A model generated the notes under the pieces. The model had not been told where the DNA came from and did not search any database. It saw only the letters and a list, made by a program, of their open reading frames with translations. DNA of 64,000 nt from contig CM073194.1 in NCBI GenBank assembly GCA_037042915.1, positions 3,782,001 to 3,846,000 of the forward strand, in the 5' to 3' direction. The position numbers and the translations under genes were made by a program. Shown in pieces: positions 1-11,990 of this stretch (its first letter is position 1; every line of letters starts with the position of its first letter). Source of the stretch: Auricularia sp. M13 (Eukaryota > Basidiomycota > Agaricomycetes > Auriculariales > Auriculariaceae).

Positions 1-280
1 GACAGTGATAACATTGTACACTGTCAATCAGCCCGACGAAATGCGGATAACCTTGTTATCTGGCGTCGCCTAAGTGCTCCATAAAAAAAAAAAAGTTCCT
101 GCCTGCCGTCGGTTTATCCCGCTGCATTCCCACGACCCGCATCGTCACCAAAACCAAGCCGTCACTCCATGGGAAAGATTTCAATACTTGGTGCGCCATT
201 TGATTCGACGTTTGGGCCTTGAGAGTTCACCGCGGTGCTGTACGTGCTAATATTGTCGGAGAGGTCTGACCATCAAGTCC
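1..280. other. Intergenic, nothing recognised
   Basis: No coding pattern or known element is seen. A weak short inverted repeat lies at 1-25 at the window edge. Confidence 0.4.
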
Positions 281-288
281 GTGCTACC
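281..288. repeat. 8-bp target site duplication, left copy
   Basis: GTGCTACC lies directly before the left terminus of the element at 289. The same 8 bases follow its right terminus at 1371-1378. Confidence 0.9.
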
Positions 289-1370
289 TAGGATGCTGTT
301 AAAAAGTCGCCAGGACTTTTCAACGAGTTTAAAACACAATGTGTTTAAAACAGGCCGTTAAAAACAGTGTCAAAAACATATATATGCTATATATAGACTA
401 TATGAGCAGGTGCTGCATGCTGAGACTGACTATTGTATGGCCCAATTCGCAGCCATCCTGCGAATTGGGTCCATAATAGTCCCGAAACGTTGGCGCGCCC
501 CGGAACCAGCCGAAGTGCGCGCACCAGCGGCTCAGGGCCTCGATCCCGGGCGCGTATCCATGCGCCAATGACAGCCGCGTGTAGTCAGCGGGCGCCCAAA
601 CGAATCCCTGCGCCGAGACGCGGTCCAGGAGCTCGCGGAGCCGCCGCTAGCGCCATTGCTATCCCTGTTACCAGCCACCGTTTCCTGCTGGTACTCATGC
701 CCGGAGCCGACTTCTCAGTATCCTAGTAACTCAGTGACTTGAAATGACTCGGAATTGATACCGCTTTTGTATATAAGAGAGAGATCCAGGCCAGAATATG
801 ATCATCCCCCGAGCAGAGCAGCTCAGAGTTAGTGTCACAAAAGCGGCCTTGAGCCTGAGTGATCAAGACCAATACCAGCTATTTCATAGCCTCGATCTCG
901 CGTCGTTCTCACGCGTTCTTGGCGGCCAAGAGTCCGATTCTCCGTATTCAGCAAACGGCGGCTTGAAGCAATTTGCCTCACTGTTCCGCAGCAAACCGAA
1001 CCTACAATCTATACACTATATGAAACAAAACTGATATATTGCGAGCGCACTGTGTGTTAAGAGTGAGACTTCACGCCTCGAGATGCCTGTCTCAGCCTAT
1101 GTGGCTCAATTTCACCTCTCACTCAGTGTCTGATGGGTATCTCAGCTGCTGAATAATCATGGAGGGCATTGGAAGACTGGATGAAGTAAGAACAAGTGGG
1201 AAAACATGTATAGGCCACCCATTGAGTGTTCTCATGCAGAATCTCAGCTGCACAATAGGTATATACTGAGTTAAAAACAGGTTTTGGGTTGCCGCCGGGT
1301 GTTTTAAACGTGTTTTTAACAGCCTGTTAAAAACAATGTTTTTAACTTTACCCTTTTCCACAGCATCCTA
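289..1370. mobile_element. Non-autonomous hAT-like DNA transposon (1,082 bp)
   Basis: The element starts TAGGATGCTGT and ends with its inverse, ACAGCATCCTA. After two mismatched bases the two ends share AAAAG. It is flanked by perfect 8-bp direct duplications (GTGCTACC). Both subterminal regions carry many copies of a GTTTTTAAC/GTTTTAAAC-type motif (about 325-375 and 1272-1350), as hAT elements often carry subterminal transposase-binding motifs. No transposase is encoded; the open frames inside are short and show no family motif. An 8-bp duplication also fits the P superfamily, so hAT is the preferred but not the only assignment. The perfect duplication suggests a fairly recent insertion. Confidence 0.85.
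428..481. repeat. Internal hairpin of the hAT-like element
   Basis: Two arms of about 25 bases (428-452 and 457-481) are near-perfect inverse copies around the core CCCAATTCGCAG/CTGCGAATTGGG, with a loop of about 4 bases. It sits inside the transposon, not at its ends. Confidence 0.8.
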
Positions 1371-1378
1371 GTGCTACC
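1371..1378. repeat. 8-bp target site duplication, right copy
   Basis: GTGCTACC follows the right terminus of the hAT-like element and is identical to 281-288. Confidence 0.9.
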
Positions 1379-2579
1379 TCGCCCTCCAAGCGGACTCGCA
1401 ACATTCGCCGCCTAGCGGGCCGCAGACGCCCCGTGGCGTGCGCTGGACGTCGGATGCTGTCGGCGCATGCTCTGATCGCTAGATTATCGTCAGCTGGCCA
1501 ATCTGGACCGTCGGTCACCCCCAGCTCGCCAGGTTCCAGCTTCCTGGAACCTGAAGGCGTGCACGACTTCCGGGACTTTGATTCTCGGCCCCATGACCAC
1601 CTACTACATTGCCCGGGATGACTGCGTCTGCCGCAATGTTCAGCGCTTCAACACGCCGAAATGCATAAACAACCGTCCGACAGCCGCTGTTCCCGTGCTC
1701 TGGCCGGCCAGGGGTTGGCAGCAAATTTTATGTCACTGTTTCTGGAAATCTACATGCGAAGCAGCTTGGATCTCTGTTGGTTTATTAAGCTACAGCGCAT
1801 CTCGGGTGTCGAGACTGGATACAACGGCATTCCACCTGTTGAGTCGGCCCCCTTATCAACGGCTAAACACCCGGGTTCGGTGGCCGTTTGCTTGCTGGTG
1901 GTCGTATGACACGGCAGTGGAATGTTTGATCAGAAATTCCTGCCATATGGACACGCTGGGCTCATGGCGCCGTTACCTCGGCTGCTACTCGTTCCCAATG
2001 TCCCGGACTTCGAAGGTCTGCCTTACATTAGAGGAGGCCACGGCAATGGTCTTATGACGGAGAGTGGCGATAAGGCATTGCCTACTCTCGGCGGCTGTAT
2101 TCTGTTGGCCACCCGGAAACATGTAAAACTCCGTTGATCAATTGCCTCTCAACACCCTCCCTGGGCCCTTGAAGGCGATTCATCCCAGCCCCTTGCAGAT
2201 GGTGCCCATTATGTGCGACTCTGTCGTCAAAATCTCCTGCAAGTCGCGCCATTTGCTTCTCCTTGCGCGACTGATGGCAGCTTCATAGACCTCTTTTCCC
2301 GGGGTGACCACGGCCGCGGGATGCTCCCCTCACGTCTATTCTTCGTCGCCTACTATCACATGTCTCTGCTCAGTATAGCGACCCGCATTTCACCCCCTTT
2401 TCGCCTCGCCGCCATGGTCACCAGACTGGCAAGGCAACTCGCCGTCCACTGAAGGCTCGCGGGCCCGCAGTTTCCGTGGTCACTTTTTCCGCATTTCCCT
2501 TTGCCTCTAGCTCAACTCTGGAGCATCTACCTGCCCACGGAATCCCGCCTCGAAGCAGCAGCCGCAGTCAAGTATGCCC
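1379..2579. other. Intergenic / upstream region, nothing recognised
   Basis: Open frames here are short and overlap in several frames without recognisable motifs. The downstream end is probably the promoter of the caspase-like gene. Confidence 0.4.
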
Positions 2580-2589
2580 TATAAATTAA
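2580..2589 (+). promoter_or_regulatory. Candidate TATA box of the caspase-like gene
   Basis: TATAAATTAA lies 118 bases before the ATG at 2707. A pyrimidine-rich stretch (about 2620-2690) follows, common just upstream of fungal start sites. Confidence 0.45.
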
Positions 2590-2706
2590 ACCTTTGCTTC
2601 TACGTAGCCTACCATATACCCTGTCCTGTTCCGCTCCCCCGTTCCTCCTTCCCACTCTCTCTAATCGCGCTTTCCTCGCTTCGTACCACCTTCTTCGCCC
2701 TCGGAT

Positions 2707-5519
2707 ATGCTTGAGTCGTGCGTGTTAGCCGGCACGCTCGACTCAACGGCGTTATCATCGGCCACTGTAGCGGCTTCATCGCCCCTCGCTCCCTTCTTTT
2801 GTGACAAAGTTACAGGAGGCAGGAAGAAGCTACTCGCAGTTAGTCGTCGGCCCTTTGTCTACAACATGCTACATGCTGACTCCCGCGATTAGATCGGCAT
2901 CGCGTACAAGAACGACCTGCGATTCCCACCCCTACCGTTCACCCATAAAGACGTTCTTGCTTTCTCCAGGCTCTGTGAAGGTAAGCACATTTCTCTGGCA
3001 CGTCATGCAACTGGAGCTTGTCACAGAGAGACATTTTGATACTCGCATCATGCTCGACACCCCAGGGCATCCTGATGACTTGAAGCCCACGCGCCGCAAT
3101 ATTGTGCGTGTTAGATGTTCACCAAATGTCATTGACCGACGTCCCCAGCTGCAGGAGTTTTTGACGCTCGTACTTGGAGCTCGTGCGGGCGACACCCTGG
3201 TAGTCTGCTGTAAGTTCGATGGCATATTCTCGTCGCACTCTTGGTAAACGCCGCTTTTCAGTCAGCGGACACGGAGTGCAGCTCCCTAGCCTCGGGGATG
3301 AAGAAGAGGATGGTATGGATGAACGTGAGCATGACTCAATGGTTTCGCCCCCGATGTCCACCAGTTCTTGAAAGGTGTTCATTGCAACAGACCTCGTCCC
3401 GTGCGATTCGGAGTCGGGTTACATCAGCGACAATGTGAGCAGTAATCAATTTACCGGTCTACACGCCTCAACAACAGCGCGCTCAGCTGCTGCATCGTAT
3501 CGTTTCCCACCTTCCGGCCGGCGCAACACTTCTTGTAAGCTTCGCGGGCCGTGGACTCAGTTGGCTAAAGACTCACAGGTCATCGTGGACGCTTGCACCT
3601 GCGGTACCATCCTCGGTACGTATACAGTATAACCATTGCTAGGCTTTTGCTGAGGCACTACAAGACCTCCGCCACAACTGGTACATTTTCGGAGGAGCGA
3701 TTTCTGGTCCTTCTCATTTCCCGCGCCTCTCCCCCACGGAGGCCATAATGGACATGTGCATGAACAGATTTGGCGGCGCATGGATCATGCCGCGTGCTGA
3801 AGTTGTATGCGCATACACTTCGCCTTCATGAATGGCTGCGTTACTGATTTGCTCAAGCTATGCCTTTCTGCTGCGCAGGATTCATCGAATGCCTATCAGG
3901 CGCCACGCTACTCATACATCCGATTCCTTCTCGAGGCGTACGGTAAGAATCTGATTTGTTCAACGAAGATTTCCATAAAGCTGAGAAGGATGCATGATCT
4001 CAGAGCACAACCCTAACCTGACGATTGGACAGGCGTTCCGTTGTGTTGAGTAAGTCGACTCTATTTCAACAGGATCAAAAACAGCTGAAGGATTGCGAAG
4101 GCGCAGACTGAGAGTCAACGCAGCCAGGTTTCCGAGCTTCGACGGAATACAAATGCCACAGGTATGCCGTCAGATTCAGATATCCATACTTGCTCCGGAC
4201 CCTTCTCTCACGCTCTATGAAAGATCTCCTCGAATAACCGCTACCTCGTGCGTGAATCTGCATGCTTTGCTGCCTTCTCATGACAGCGTCTCTCTCCAGG
4301 ACCTCAACAGGAGGCTTACAGACTTCCTATGAATCCATTCACACGCACCATCCCCAGAGGTCCCAACCCACGCATTGGCCTTAAACCGTTCTAGGCGCAC
4401 CGTAGGTTGTGGCGATCGAACCCTATCTCTCGCAAGACCATTTTTGTGACCCTTTTACTCGATTACCCCTTCTCTGGTGTATCTTGTCCCATTCCCAACC
4501 CCTGCATTGGCTTACGACTATCTGAAGGCTCCAGCCTGCGCATGCACGTTCAGCCCTCAGCATTGTACTTTGTTGCATCTCACATTTGTCATGAAGCATG
4601 GGCTTCGCTGCTCACATGTTTCATACACAGTCGCATTCTTATGATAAAAAATTGTTGGATGTCCAAATTCTCGCGGTCATGGTCGGAGTGGGAAGTGGCG
4701 TCTACTCTTGGCTCCCAACCGTGTTTCTACGAATCTTGGAACCCGACTCGTTGAGCCGTAGTTTGCGATTGCGAATGTCCTCGATATTGAGACGAATCCT
4801 GGCCTTTGTGAGGTCTCCGGTATGCTTTACAATCTTTCACAGGAAAATAGTAAAAGTCTGAACATGCACCGGGCAGACAGCTTACGTTGGACGCGACCTG
4901 CAAGGCTCGTAAGGCCTATCTGTTGATATATCCGCTCACAGCGGCCCTAGGTAACCGCTTCTATGAGTACAGCACGCCATTTGGAGGTGCGTTGTCCGAA
5001 CCCGCCGTTGCAGTTGCTTATGCAGTCGTACCTCAGAATCGAGTCTGCGGAAGTCTCGGCGCGTTGTCAAGTACGCGAAGACACATGGAACGCCTTGGGA
5101 GCACGCTCAGTATGCTAGAGCACTTCCTGCGCAATGGCAAGCTTGGTTGAGCCACACACGCTTGGAAGCGCCTACTTTCGAAGTAAGGAATGTTGTCGAT
5201 ATACAGCCAACTCTCCTTTTGACTGGTGCACCATATATAGGAGCTGCAGCGTGATGAACTGCGACAAGAGCGACTGCGAATAAACGTCGCTCGGCTGAAG
5301 GCACAAGACGAGGAATTGCGGCTGCTGGAGGCAGCACAAAACATGCCCGCCGTCATGTCGCCAGCTTCCAGAGCTGCAGAGACACCAGCAGATTTGACCG
5401 CGAATACTGTGCAGGACCAAGACGTGGCTGCGAACAACCCACGTCATCATACTGAACTCCCACCGCCGCCCGAAGTTCGGACAGAGACATGGACGCCAAA
5501 GCTTTCGCGGCGAAGGTAG
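2707..5519 (+). CDS. Caspase-fold (peptidase C14, metacaspase-like) protein with coiled-coil tail
   Basis: Eight exons can be chained in phase: 2707-2838, 2893-2980, 3027-3103, 3149-3209, 3262-3324, 3391-3434, 3478-3534 and 3579-3615. They read the caspase p20 core: a first strand KKLLAIGIAYKNDLRF, then PTRRNI, then the catalytic His in FSGHGVQLPS, the acidic GDEEEDGMDEHLVPCD, and the catalytic Cys in VIVDACTCGTIL, which matches the family DSCHSGT pattern. Metacaspases are Cys/His proteases that usually cleave after Arg or Lys; DSCHSG has become DACTCG here but the Cys is kept. Downstream exons (about 3640-5519) are less certain. They contain heptad-like, charged segments (4083-4160, and 5242-5330 with ELQRDELRQERLRINVARLK) and end at the stop at 5517-5519. 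The ATG at 2707 opens the first exon. Whether the 3' part belongs to the same transcript is inference. Confidence 0.65.
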
Positions 5520-5666
5520 CTACTCACATTGCGCTTCGACTGTCTCGTAGCCTGCTGTTTGCAACCCGTATAGAATTCATTTTCATTTACATTCAGGTCT
5601 ACCTAAGGTGACGTATCATCAAGCAACATGAGAACATAGCGAGTATACGGATATTGGAATAGGAAT
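5520..5666. other. Short convergent intergenic spacer
   Basis: This stretch lies between the end of the caspase-like gene (+) and the end of the nucleoporin gene (-). The two 3' UTRs probably share it. Confidence 0.5.
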
Positions 5667-8600
5667 TCAGCCCAGAACACTAATGAATGAATCAAACGCA
5701 AGGCGCGAGACATGCCGCGCACGGCTCGAGTCGTCCACCAAGTCAATTTCTCCGCGGTCGGCGTAACGCTGGAAGGAGGGGTCCGTCACCAGCCGCCAAG
5801 AAAGTAATTCATGATATCCACCCACCATGCCAAAGCGATCCGTGACCTCGAGCAGGTTGGAGATCATGCGCGCCCGGCACGCAGCCCAACGGGCATCATG
5901 CTTGCCTTCTTTATCGGCAGTCGCGCAAGGTATAGCGGCCAGAAGCTGCTGAGCTGTCTGCGTGAGCTCGTACGAAGGTTGCGCTTCCATCATCTCGATG
6001 TAGTCGACGAACAGCTGAAGACTGTTTTCAACCCATGCGCGAAATACAAGCTAAAGAGCGCACCTTGCCGTTCGTCGACCATCCATCCACAGTTTCGGGA
6101 TCGAAGTGAGAAGATGTTGCGCAAGAGCTCAAGATCTTCCCGAAGAACTGCGTCAGGAACAAGATTGTTCACGGCAATCTCGTAAGCCATTTGTTGCTGG
6201 TTGGCGTCGATGAAGGCGTGGAATGCCTCGTAGAAATTGCCTTGCGAAACGAGTAGCGCGGCCTTCTTAAGGTCAGCATGAGGAAGATAAAGATATTGAG
6301 TAGCGTGCCTTCGCCTCGTGCAACCAGGACTCGGGAATGAGCAGTTGGTCAAGTTCCTGTAGATGGTCCTGACTCAACCGCGTGTAGTTCCTAGAAAGAA
6401 GATCCTTGATGGCCTGTCGACGGCTGCACAGAACTTAGCATCGCCAGGCGTTCAGGGTGGAAGAGCTTACCCATTGGCAGACTCCAAGTGAAGCAGTACG
6501 AAGGCTGCTTCGGAGTACAGACCCGCTGACTCCAACTGCAGCGCGTATGCGGAAGTGACCAGATCGGCCGTCGGGCTGTGCCCAGTCGCCGCACCGAAAT
6601 CCTCTTGCTGACTAGGCTGGCGGTCGGCAAAGTCGCGCTGCTTCAACACGCGCGACAGGACTACATAGATGTGCCACGACATGCGATAGTCGAGGGCATT
6701 TCCCGCGAATGCCTTCGGGACGAGGGCGGAGTCTAGCGGGATTTCGGGATGCAGAGCGGCGTGGATGAGCTCGTAGGCGGCGTCGCGCTCGCCGCCGCGA
6801 ATCGGCAATGCTGTCTTCGTCTCATTGAAGAACTCCTCGTATTCGTCAAGGGCCGGGACGGCGTCGTGTGAAATTGCACTTGGGCTGAACCAGAGACGCA
6901 GGCCAAACGCGCGGCGCCAGTCGAGCGAGCCGGTAACAGCGATGTCGGCGGATGACTCGAGCGGGTCGCTGCTGCGGACACCAGGGAGCGTATTTAGGAT
7001 CCCAGCGAGGAGAGCATAGACGCGCAGAAGGTTTGGATCCATCTGCGCCGCCGCACGCTGCTCGCGCCAGAGTTCCAGCTGGGCCGCAATATCGGCAGAA
7101 AGCTGTGCGTCGCTGCCATGCTGCGCGATCAGGGTGGCGAGGTGAACGTTGCCAGTCTTCGACGCCTCTTCGACCGCTCGAGCAACTTGATTGCCGCTCA
7201 GGTAGGCAAAAATGCGTTGGGCGGCCGCGCTGGACTGCACTTCCGCGTCCACGGCGGCGCTCACAGCGACCTCCAACCAATCCGACAACGCTTGACGGCG
7301 GCAGACTGCGGCGATCTTCTCGACCACGGCGTGCTCAGTCCCCTCAGGCAGTCGAATCGGTATTTCGTCAAAGAGGGCAACAAGGAGGCGCCAGAGGAGA
7401 GCCTCGTTAGTCCTGAGTTCAGGGACGAAGAGCCCTGCGAAGTGGCGAAAGCGTAAATCATCCTTGGGGGAGGCCACCGGCACATCGTCGTCGTCGACAT
7501 GCACATTTGAATGGGCGAACTGCAAACGAACAAGTTTCTGCACGTTCTCAGGGAGCGAAGCCTATCACCGCAATTTTCAGTCCTCGGAAATCATGGCTAG
7601 CAAAAAACACAAACCTCCTCGGTGGACGCCAGTTGCACTCGGCGAACTGTCACAATAGACTTGACTCCAGGCTCACGGCTGCGCAAAACAAGAAAACATC
7701 CATATTAGACATGATACGCCCTAACGCTCGTGCTGTACATACATTGAGGATTCAGACGCCTTTGCGAGACGACCCGCACCTACGAGCCGCCCACCTGGCC
7801 CCCAGCTAACACGAAACGAGCGTCCCATGGCAAGTCCTGCATCAAACACGTTGCCTTCTGCACCGATTCCAGTAGATCGAACGGTGGTCGGGCGCGTGAA
7901 CTTGACGCGGCTCGTTGCAGGGACGACAGAGGTGGAGGCCTGAGGTTTAAACAGAGCTGTGGAGGTCGAAGCCGTTGAGGTGACAAACGGCTGCAATCAA
8001 GTCAGTTGGTCAGGTAGTTGAACGATCAGGCTGATAACGACGCACGTTATTAACGGAGGCCTTGAGTGAAGAGCGTGATGCGTGTGGCTGGGCATCCTCA
8101 ACGGCAGGCTTCGTCCCATTGGACGTCTTCGGCGCAAAAAGACCGGGCCTGGGAGCCGCATCGGCCGCGGCTGCAGCTCTGGCCTCTGGGACGCGGAATA
8201 ACGACGCCTGCATGGTATGGACCTTTTCCGCCTCAACACCAACTCGCACATTCCAAGGCACGGCGCGCGGGTTGACCTTTGACGCGGGCTCCTTCTCCTT
8301 CTCCTTGGCCCTCGGCGGCGGCTGGTGCCTAACCGTCCTGTCTTTCAACGGGCTGGTTTCAACATCCATGCCCTCCTCCTCGCCATCCTCCTCCTCATCG
8401 CTATCCTCGCCCAATCCATACTTGCTGAAATGCTCGACGGTAAACGTCCACAAGCCCGTCTTGATGTCGAACGAGATAAACTTGGTGTCCGGCATCTCGC
8501 GCAGCTTACGGAGGTGCGAGATGTGCTTGGGGTGGTTCTCCTGCTTGATCGGCTGCCGGTTGGCCTTGTCGACGGCCCAGCAACCCTCGAGCGCGATGCG

Positions 8601-11600
8601 CGCGCGAACGTTCAAGCCGGTGCCCTCGTTCGGCTTTGAGTCCTCGTCGGGGTACACCGTACACTCCTTGGGCGTCAGCAGCACCGTCTTGCCCGCAAGC
8701 TCGTTCACCGGCGGACACTCGCTCAGGTCGACAGGCACGAGGAACGTCACACTCCCCACGCCCGTCCGTCCAATCGTCAGACCGTCGATAGGCTGCGTCG
8801 CGCGCTCCAGCGCCGCGATGCTGGGCCGAATCCAGTACCCGTCGGCAAGGTTGCTCTGTTGCGGGAATTCCTGGGCTGCAGGTTCGGGCTCGGGTGCCGG
8901 TTCCGAGATGGCAGGTCCGGCGGGAGGCGCCCTCTCGCGCTCACGCTCCCGCTCGCGCGCGCCAGCGGAGGGGTTGAACGTGACCTTGCTCGGGCTGCTC
9001 TTGGATGGCGAAATGCCGGCGGGGCTGGGGCTACCGGGTTTCTTGTCCAGCACGAGTTTCTTGACGCTCCTCCTTCCACCACTCAGACTCAGGCTGCTTG
9101 AGCTCGTCGCAAACGCCTCGGGGCCCATGGAGCCCATGGAGCTGAGCGTCGGGTGCTTCGCAATCGTGCCGAGGCTGCCGCTCGAGCCGAAAGGCGAGGC
9201 GGTAGACGTGCGCGACGGGCTGCCTGTGAGGTTGAGGGAGGAGACGCTGCCGGACAGCGACGCGCTCGACGCGAACCCGCGCAGCTTGTTCGAGCCCGGC
9301 GGCGTGTAGCTGCTGGTGCCCAAGCGCGGGATGGGGGTCCTCGTGGGCAGATCCGCAAAGTAGCTCGGCTTTTTGTTCGGGTTGGGCGTGCCAATGATGC
9401 TGTTCGTCGACGCGGGAATCGCGCGCGGTCCCGGCGGGAGGAGCGAGAAGACCGGCAGGGCGTGGTTTACGGGCTGGTCGATTGATGCGACGAGGCTGGG
9501 CTGCTGTTGCTGTCCGCCGAGCATAGACGCGCCGAAGATGGAACCCGTCGCGCCAGGCAGACCCGCGGTCGACGTGCTGCCGCCAAAAAGCGATGGTTGT
9601 CCCGTCTGCGCGGGCTGTTGAGACTGGAAAAGCGAGGGAGTAGTACCCGCAGGCTTTGCACCGAAGAGACTGCTGCCAAACCCGCCGGCAGCTGGCTGAG
9701 CGGGCTGCGCAGTGCTGTTGCCAAAAAGGCTTGGCTGCGTCGCCTGCGGCATAAGCGGGTTCGTACCAGCCTGTGGCTGTTGCTGCTGGTTCTGTTGACC
9801 AAATCCACCGAACAGCGAGGGGGTTGTGGTTTGCGTGGCGGGTTTCTGTCCAAAGAGACCGCCGCCGCCAAAGCCGGTTTGCTGCTGCTGCTGCTGTCCT
9901 TGCGGCTGTCCGAAGAGACTGGGCGTCGTCCCTGCCGCCGGCTGACCAAAGAGGCTGGTCGTTTGCGCAGGTTGCTGACCAAATGCCGGCGTTTGCGTAG
10001 GTTGCTGGCCGAAGCTACCGAAGAGACCCGTTGCCTTGTTCGGGTCTTGCTGCTGCTGGGCAGGCTGACCAAAACCGGGGGTCGTAGTTGTTGTCGAACC
10101 AAACAGACCGGGTTTTGGCTGATTGTTGTTCGCGCCGAATGCACCAAAGGTGGAGGTCTGTCCCGCTGGCTGACCAAAGCCGCCAGCGGCGTGTTGCGCT
10201 TGCGGTTGACCAAAGGTCCCGCCTCCAAACGTTGAGGTGGGTTGCGTAGTCGCTCCGGTACCTGCAGGACCATTGAGTAAAGATTGAGGAGAAGCTAAAC
10301 GGCTGACTGACCAAACCCGAAACCTGTAGCTGGCTTGTTTTGAGTCTGCCCAAAGGCACCAAAACCGCCAGTCTGCGTACCAGCAGCGGGCTGTCCGAAA
10401 GTGGAACCACCTGCGCCGCCTCCAAAGAGCGAAGAACCTGCCTGCGGTTGTGCAGCGCCGAATCCGCCGGCAGCGGGCTGGCCAAAGGTACTGGTGCCAG
10501 CGGCAGGTTGGCCGAACGTGCTGGTTCCAGAGCCAAAGGTACTCGTTGCTGCGGGGGTAGAGCCGAAGGTAGAACCGAATGCGGGGGTTGGATTGGCTGG
10601 TGCAGCGGGCTGTCCGAAAGTCCCGCCGAAGATGCTGCCACCAGCTTGCTGTGGTTGTTGAGGCTGAGTACCAAAGGCTGCACCCTGGCCAAATCCGCCA
10701 GCTGTTTTCCGACCCTGGGCGTAGTCTTGGACACGCAATTCCTGTCATCACTGTGAGCAAGGCTTCCAACAGAGTCTATGTTTGCAACTTGCCTCAAACG
10801 ACATGTTCTTATACGCGGGCATGCAGGAGATGGATTGGTAGTGCAGTGTGACCGACTGGGCGCCGACATTGTCGCGCTCCTGAGTCACTTCGTAGGCGGG
10901 AGACGCTGTGCCGTTCGCCACGGCAGGCACAAGGGCTGAAGTTTCCCGTCAGCGTCGCGTAAAGGATGAGTTGATACAAATGTGGCCCTGCTGCGAAAGA
11001 GACCGCTGCCCTCAAAACGCCTCGCCATCGTGTTGAATAGCTCCCGGTCAAGTTGCCCGTTGCCACTATATGGCTCTTCAAACCAGAATGCGAATCGCTG
11101 CTCACCATTGGATGTGCCAAATCCCACAGTGCCCGCCGGCTTTGCGCCAAAGAGGCTAGTAGTGGGTTGGCTGCCGAACGTCGTCCCCGTCTGACCAGAC
11201 GACCCGAACAGACCGCCGCCTGTAGCTGCTGGCTGGGCGCCAAATGCGCCGGTGCCCGTGGAGGACCCAAAGCCGCCGAAGCCGCCGCCCGTCGTCGCGG
11301 TTGAGCCAAACGCGCCTGTCGTCGCGCCGAACCCGGTTTTGTTCTGAGTCTGGCCGAAGCCGCCACTGCCTATATCGCCATAAAAACGCGTCAATTAAAT
11401 GAATTAAAGGGCGCGCAGAGCCTGGACGCACCGAATGCTGGAGTCGTAGCGGCAGCAGACGCGCCAAAGGCGCCAGTTGCTGGTTGTGTCTGCCCAAAGG
11501 CCCCTCCAGTGCCAAAGCCTGGGTCACAATGCTCAGTGCGTGTCGCTTGGATGGCCGGAGATAACGCACCTCCAAAGCCTGAAGGCTGCGCTGGCTGTCC

Positions 11601-11669
11601 GAACGCGCCAGGCTGCTGAGGCTGCTGCTGCTGCTGGCCCCAACCGCTACCTGAAGTCGAGCCGAACAT
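5667..11669 (-). CDS. NUP98: Nucleoporin Nup98-Nup96 precursor (Nup145 homolog)
   Basis: This is the precursor of two nuclear pore proteins. From the N-terminus (MFGSTSGSGWGQQ, start codon 11667-11669) it has: FG/GLFG repeats; a GLEBS-like Gle2-binding segment around 10830-10700 (LHYQSISCMPAYKNMSFE then RVQDYAQGRK); a second GLFG array (about 10270-9480); a Ser/Pro linker; and the autoproteolytic domain ending in the cleavage motif VEHFSKYG. In this family the chain is cut between F and S, here codons 8427-8429 and 8424-8426. The Nup96 half follows (GLAMGRSFRVSWGPGG at about 7840, then a helical scaffold from 7543 down to 5667). Nup98 fills the pore channel; Nup96 joins the Y-complex scaffold. 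Several short introns split the 5' FG part and the 3' Nup96 part; the exon from about 10270 to 8050 is unusually long. A run of alternating Arg-Glu lies near 8930-8960. The fused layout is usual outside a few yeasts. Confidence 0.93.
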
Positions 11670-11990
11670 CGGAGGCAAGAAACAGCGTGTCACGGCTTGA
11701 TCCGGTCCCGCTTTTGACCGACATGGCAAAGTCATTTCAGGGCCTCGCACTACGGTTGCGAGCGGCCCCTAGCTGCCTCGGTGGCCCATTGACTCGTTCC
11801 CAATGCATCCCGGTTCCGCTTTGCCAATCTTCAGGAGTATACGAGCGCAAAAGAACGTGCATTTGAGGGACCGACGCATAAAAGAGCGTGGCGACTTTCG
11901 AAGTCTTATACATGGTACATATATAGGTTCGATTCAGTTTTCCTTCGCTCTGAGACTCCTCAGAGCAGCGCTTCATCCGCAGACGCACGC
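11670..11990. other. Intergenic spacer
   Basis: This holds the 5' flank of NUP98-NUP96 and the 3' flank of the mannosidase gene, both read on the minus strand. No further feature is seen. Confidence 0.5.

Noticed and set aside
1-25. GACAGTG...CACTGTC inverted repeat at the window edge
   Set aside because: Only seven bases per arm and no context on the left. It cannot be told from chance.
8062-9309. 415-codon plus-strand frame across the nucleoporin gene
   Set aside because: It is a shadow of the long Nup98 exon on the other strand, where FG repeats and the HFS domain are unmistakable.
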